NCBI GenBank assembly: GCA_002432565.1
Contig: DJFP01000008.1
Span: 2,874 to 10,001, forward strand
Direction of reading: 5' to 3'
Length of the DNA stretch: 7,128 bases
DNA from: Flavobacteriales bacterium UBA5869
GTDB lineage: Bacteria > Bacteroidota > Bacteroidia > Flavobacteriales_D > Crocinitomicaceae
A program made the translations under genes and the position numbers. Within the stretch, counting starts at the first letter, position 1; every line of letters starts with the position of its first letter. Shown here piece after piece: positions 5,173-7,128 of the stretch. The notes under the pieces were generated by a model that was not told the origin of the DNA, ran no database searches, and was given only the letters and a program-made list of their open reading frames with translations.

Positions 5173-7128
5173 TTACAATCCTCCAAGATTAAAGCGGAAT
5201 CGGATACCTGTACTCATATTTCCAGTCGGGTAAGATGTTGCGATCTTAGGATTCGTAATCACCTGGTCGTAATAGAACTGAACCATCAGGTTTGCACCGA
5301 TGTTGTAGTCGATTGACGATTTGATTGAAATTACCTTCTGTCCGGCTGTAGCCTGCTCAGTTGATTCAACGATCTTGCGGATCACTGTCAGGTTATCGCG
5401 GAACGTAAAGTCAAAACGGATATTCAATGGGTTCTCCGGTTTGTTCTTACCAATTCTGAATGGCAATCTCACTTTCGGGAATTTATATCCTGCTCCAACT
5501 ACAATCTCATTTCCTAATACTTCAGTAACCTGGTTATTGTTCAATGAAAGTGTTGCAGAACGGTCTTTCTTAATTTCAAACTTCGTAATCAATCCCTGAC
5601 TTCCTGCTTTTTTACCACCCAGGTTCCAGGTTGCATCAAATCCGATTAACGGAGAGAAACGCTCCGAAATAGTCACTGTCTGGATATTTTGTTCCGGAAT
5701 GAAATTTCGGTTCAAATCGCGTGCCGATGCAGCACCGTTATCATCAAATGTCGCATTTAAGTTTGACTGAACCTGGCCCAATGTTACCGTAGAGGAGTAA
5801 GCATGACGAATTACAAAGTTCTTAGTCAATTTCTTCATTTTCTCAAACTTCGACAATCCGTTGTAGTTGACAGTCCAATTTGGCAGCGGAGTTGAATTAA
5901 ACGGATTTGTTGAGCGTTTGTTCAATTTTCCATTCGTGTAAGATGATAAGAATGCTCCGATTACAACCTCCTGCTGAGAGATACCATACCCATCGCGATA
6001 CCCGTCTGCAGTACTTCCAGCCGAGTTGCCGTTAGATTCACCCAAAAGGTCGGAAACCTGTTTGGTTGTCTCTCTCATTTGTTTGAAGTTTCCGGACTCA
6101 TAACCTTCCGTCAGTTTCTCAAACGCACTTCCGATAGAGATCGTTGAATACGATAAAGTAGCTGTCTGGAAACGGCTTTGAGACTCGAATTGCTCTGAAA
6201 GATCATTGTACCTGAAGAAGTCATTGGTATTCTCAGACATGGTTCTGTTCAACGACAGGTCGATCGTAAGATCTTTCATCGGTTCCAGGGTAGCACGTGC
6301 GGTGAACATTTGGTTGTGGGTAATCGTATGCTGGCGGTTCAATGCCGGATTTCTCACTAACCAATCGTTATCTGCTGCCGTCTGCGCAAAGTTATAGCCG
6401 GTTTCTCTACCTGTAACTGAGTAAGATTGCTGACCGAAGATAAATCCTCCCATACCGGAACTGAATGCCGGATTAAATCCTAATATGGACGTTTTCTGGT
6501 TGTATCCAGGCAGCAATGTTCCGTCTGTTTGGTTGTAAGTTCCCGAAACATTTCTAACACTCATTAATAAACGGGCACCAAAACCGGCAACAGGATTTAC
6601 TTTATTGTTCTTCTTACGTTTTTGCTGGCGTTCATGCTTGCGTTTCTTACGTTCCCATTGTCTGCGTTCCTTCTTGGTCATTTCATCCAATGGTTTTGGC
6701 GGTTTCAATTCGGTTACCGCCTCTTTTCCTTTATCATCCGGTTTAGATCCGCCATCAACCGCACCTCCGGCTTTTTGCCTGGAAACCGCCCCCCTTTGCG
6801 GACTACCGCCCGTATTTACCTTCTTGAAGAATGGGATTTTATTGTACAGGGTTGTCATATTGGCCTGAAGCGTCGCATTCACCGTTCGGCTGTTCTGTAC
6901 AATATTCCCGTAATCCGGGTTGTATGAGTTAACTGTACCAGGAATTTTTGATCCATCCTGTCCAAGCGGAGCACGCTGCCAGTTATATGTTCCTGTGTAT
7001 TTAGCATTACCTGTCAACCAATCCAAAGCAGGGATCAGGTTGAACGGAACATTGTACGAGAAGGTATAGTCATGGGTGTAATCCATGGTTTTACCAAACG
7101 TTCTCATTTGTTTTGCGATCGTATCTTT
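5173..7128 (-). CDS. sprA: T9SS outer-membrane translocon / gliding protein SprA, C-terminal part (5' end outside window)
   Basis: C-terminal 651 residues of SprA, the giant single-polypeptide beta-barrel through which T9SS cargo crosses the outer membrane; it is also needed for gliding in motile relatives. The frame stays open past the Met at 7107 to the window edge (KDTIAKQ precedes it), so this is a 5'-truncated view; full SprA proteins are usually well over 2,000 residues. SprA-like landmarks are YNVPFNLIPALDWLTGNAKY (18-37, counting from that Met), IVQNSRTVNATLQANMTTLY (69-88), MSVRNVSGTYNQTDGTLLPG (182-201) and a C-terminus in GIRFRFNLGGL. Alternating polar/aromatic strands typical of barrel proteins run throughout. 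A low-complexity, highly basic insert (about 97-171) separates two barrel segments. The stop codon is one base before the GNAT ATG. Confidence 0.93.
   Translation of the reverse strand, partial: KDTIAKQMRTFGKTMDYTHDYTFSYNVPFNLIPALDWLTGNAKYTGTYNWQRAPLGQDGSKIPGTVNSYNPDYGNIVQNSRTVNATLQANMTTLYNKIPFFKKVNTGGSPQRGAVSRQKAGGAVDGGSKPDDKGKEAVTELKPPKPLDEMTKKERRQWERKKRKHERQQKRKKNNKVNPVAGFGARLLMSVRNVSGTYNQTDGTLLPGYNQKTSILGFNPAFSSGMGGFIFGQQSYSVTGRETGYNFAQTAADNDWLVRNPALNRQHTITHNQMFTARATLEPMKDLTIDLSLNRTMSENTNDFFRYNDLSEQFESQSRFQTATLSYSTISIGSAFEKLTEGYESGNFKQMRETTKQVSDLLGESNGNSAGSTADGYRDGYGISQQEVVIGAFLSSYTNGKLNKRSTNPFNSTPLPNWTVNYNGLSKFEKMKKLTKNFVIRHAYSSTVTLGQVQSNLNATFDDNGAASARDLNRNFIPEQNIQTVTISERFSPLIGFDATWNLGGKKAGSQGLITKFEIKKDRSATLSLNNNQVTEVLGNEIVVGAGYKFPKVRLPFRIGKNKPENPLNIRFDFTFRDNLTVIRKIVESTEQATAGQKVISIKSSIDYNIGANLMVQFYYDQVITNPKIATSYPTGNMSTGIRFRFNLGGL

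Noticed and set aside
6605..6927. Plus-strand frames opposite the basic insert of sprA
   Set aside because: They are hydrophobic reading-frame shadows of the Lys/Arg-rich sprA codons; their apparent membrane character is a known artefact of antisense reading of such regions.
1..7128. CRISPR array, tRNA/rRNA genes, prophage, transposase or defence genes
   Set aside because: No regularly spaced direct repeats, cloverleaf, transposase or defence-related motif was found; the window is housekeeping genes plus one palindromic intergenic region.

Overview
This 7.1-kb window is an ordinary chromosomal segment of a Bacteroidota bacterium, most likely of the Flavobacteriales. The main evidence is the 3' end of sprA, the giant outer-membrane channel gene of the type IX secretion system (T9SS), which is essentially restricted to this phylum. 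A membrane protein resembling the Bacteroidota DUF6427 type, a clean TAnnTTTG promoter element and AT-rich start regions without clear Shine-Dalgarno sequences agree with this. Assignment to a family within the Flavobacteriales is inference.

All six genes lie on the minus strand, so transcription runs from high to low coordinates. In that order: (1) sprA, cut by the right edge of the window, with only the C-terminal 651 residues visible; (2) a GNAT acetyltransferase resembling spermidine/spermine N-acetyltransferase, starting one base after the sprA stop; (3) a 363-bp intergenic stretch (4365-4727) holding a cluster of inverted repeats; (4) a polytopic membrane protein of unknown function; (5) purQ and (6) purD, separated by one base and preceded by their own promoter; (7) a strong 13-bp terminator hairpin; (8) a CNNM/CBS/CorC-type membrane protein ending 13 bases from the left edge.

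purQ and purD belong to the same pathway, de novo purine synthesis. PurD makes glycinamide ribonucleotide (step 2) and PurQ supplies ammonia for formylglycinamidine ribonucleotide synthesis (step 4). A stand-alone PurQ implies a small PurL plus PurS elsewhere in the genome, rather than the large fused PurL known in several other Bacteroidota. The other genes have no evident functional link to purine synthesis or to each other.

No defence system, prophage, CRISPR array, rRNA, tRNA or insertion sequence was found. The least explained part is the intergenic element at about 4382-4536. It has an 11-bp hairpin whose loop is complementary to sequence just beyond the stem (a possible pseudoknot), followed by an 8-bp outer stem enclosing further hairpins. 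It may be a dispersed palindromic repeat or a structured RNA, and it deserves a genome-wide search.
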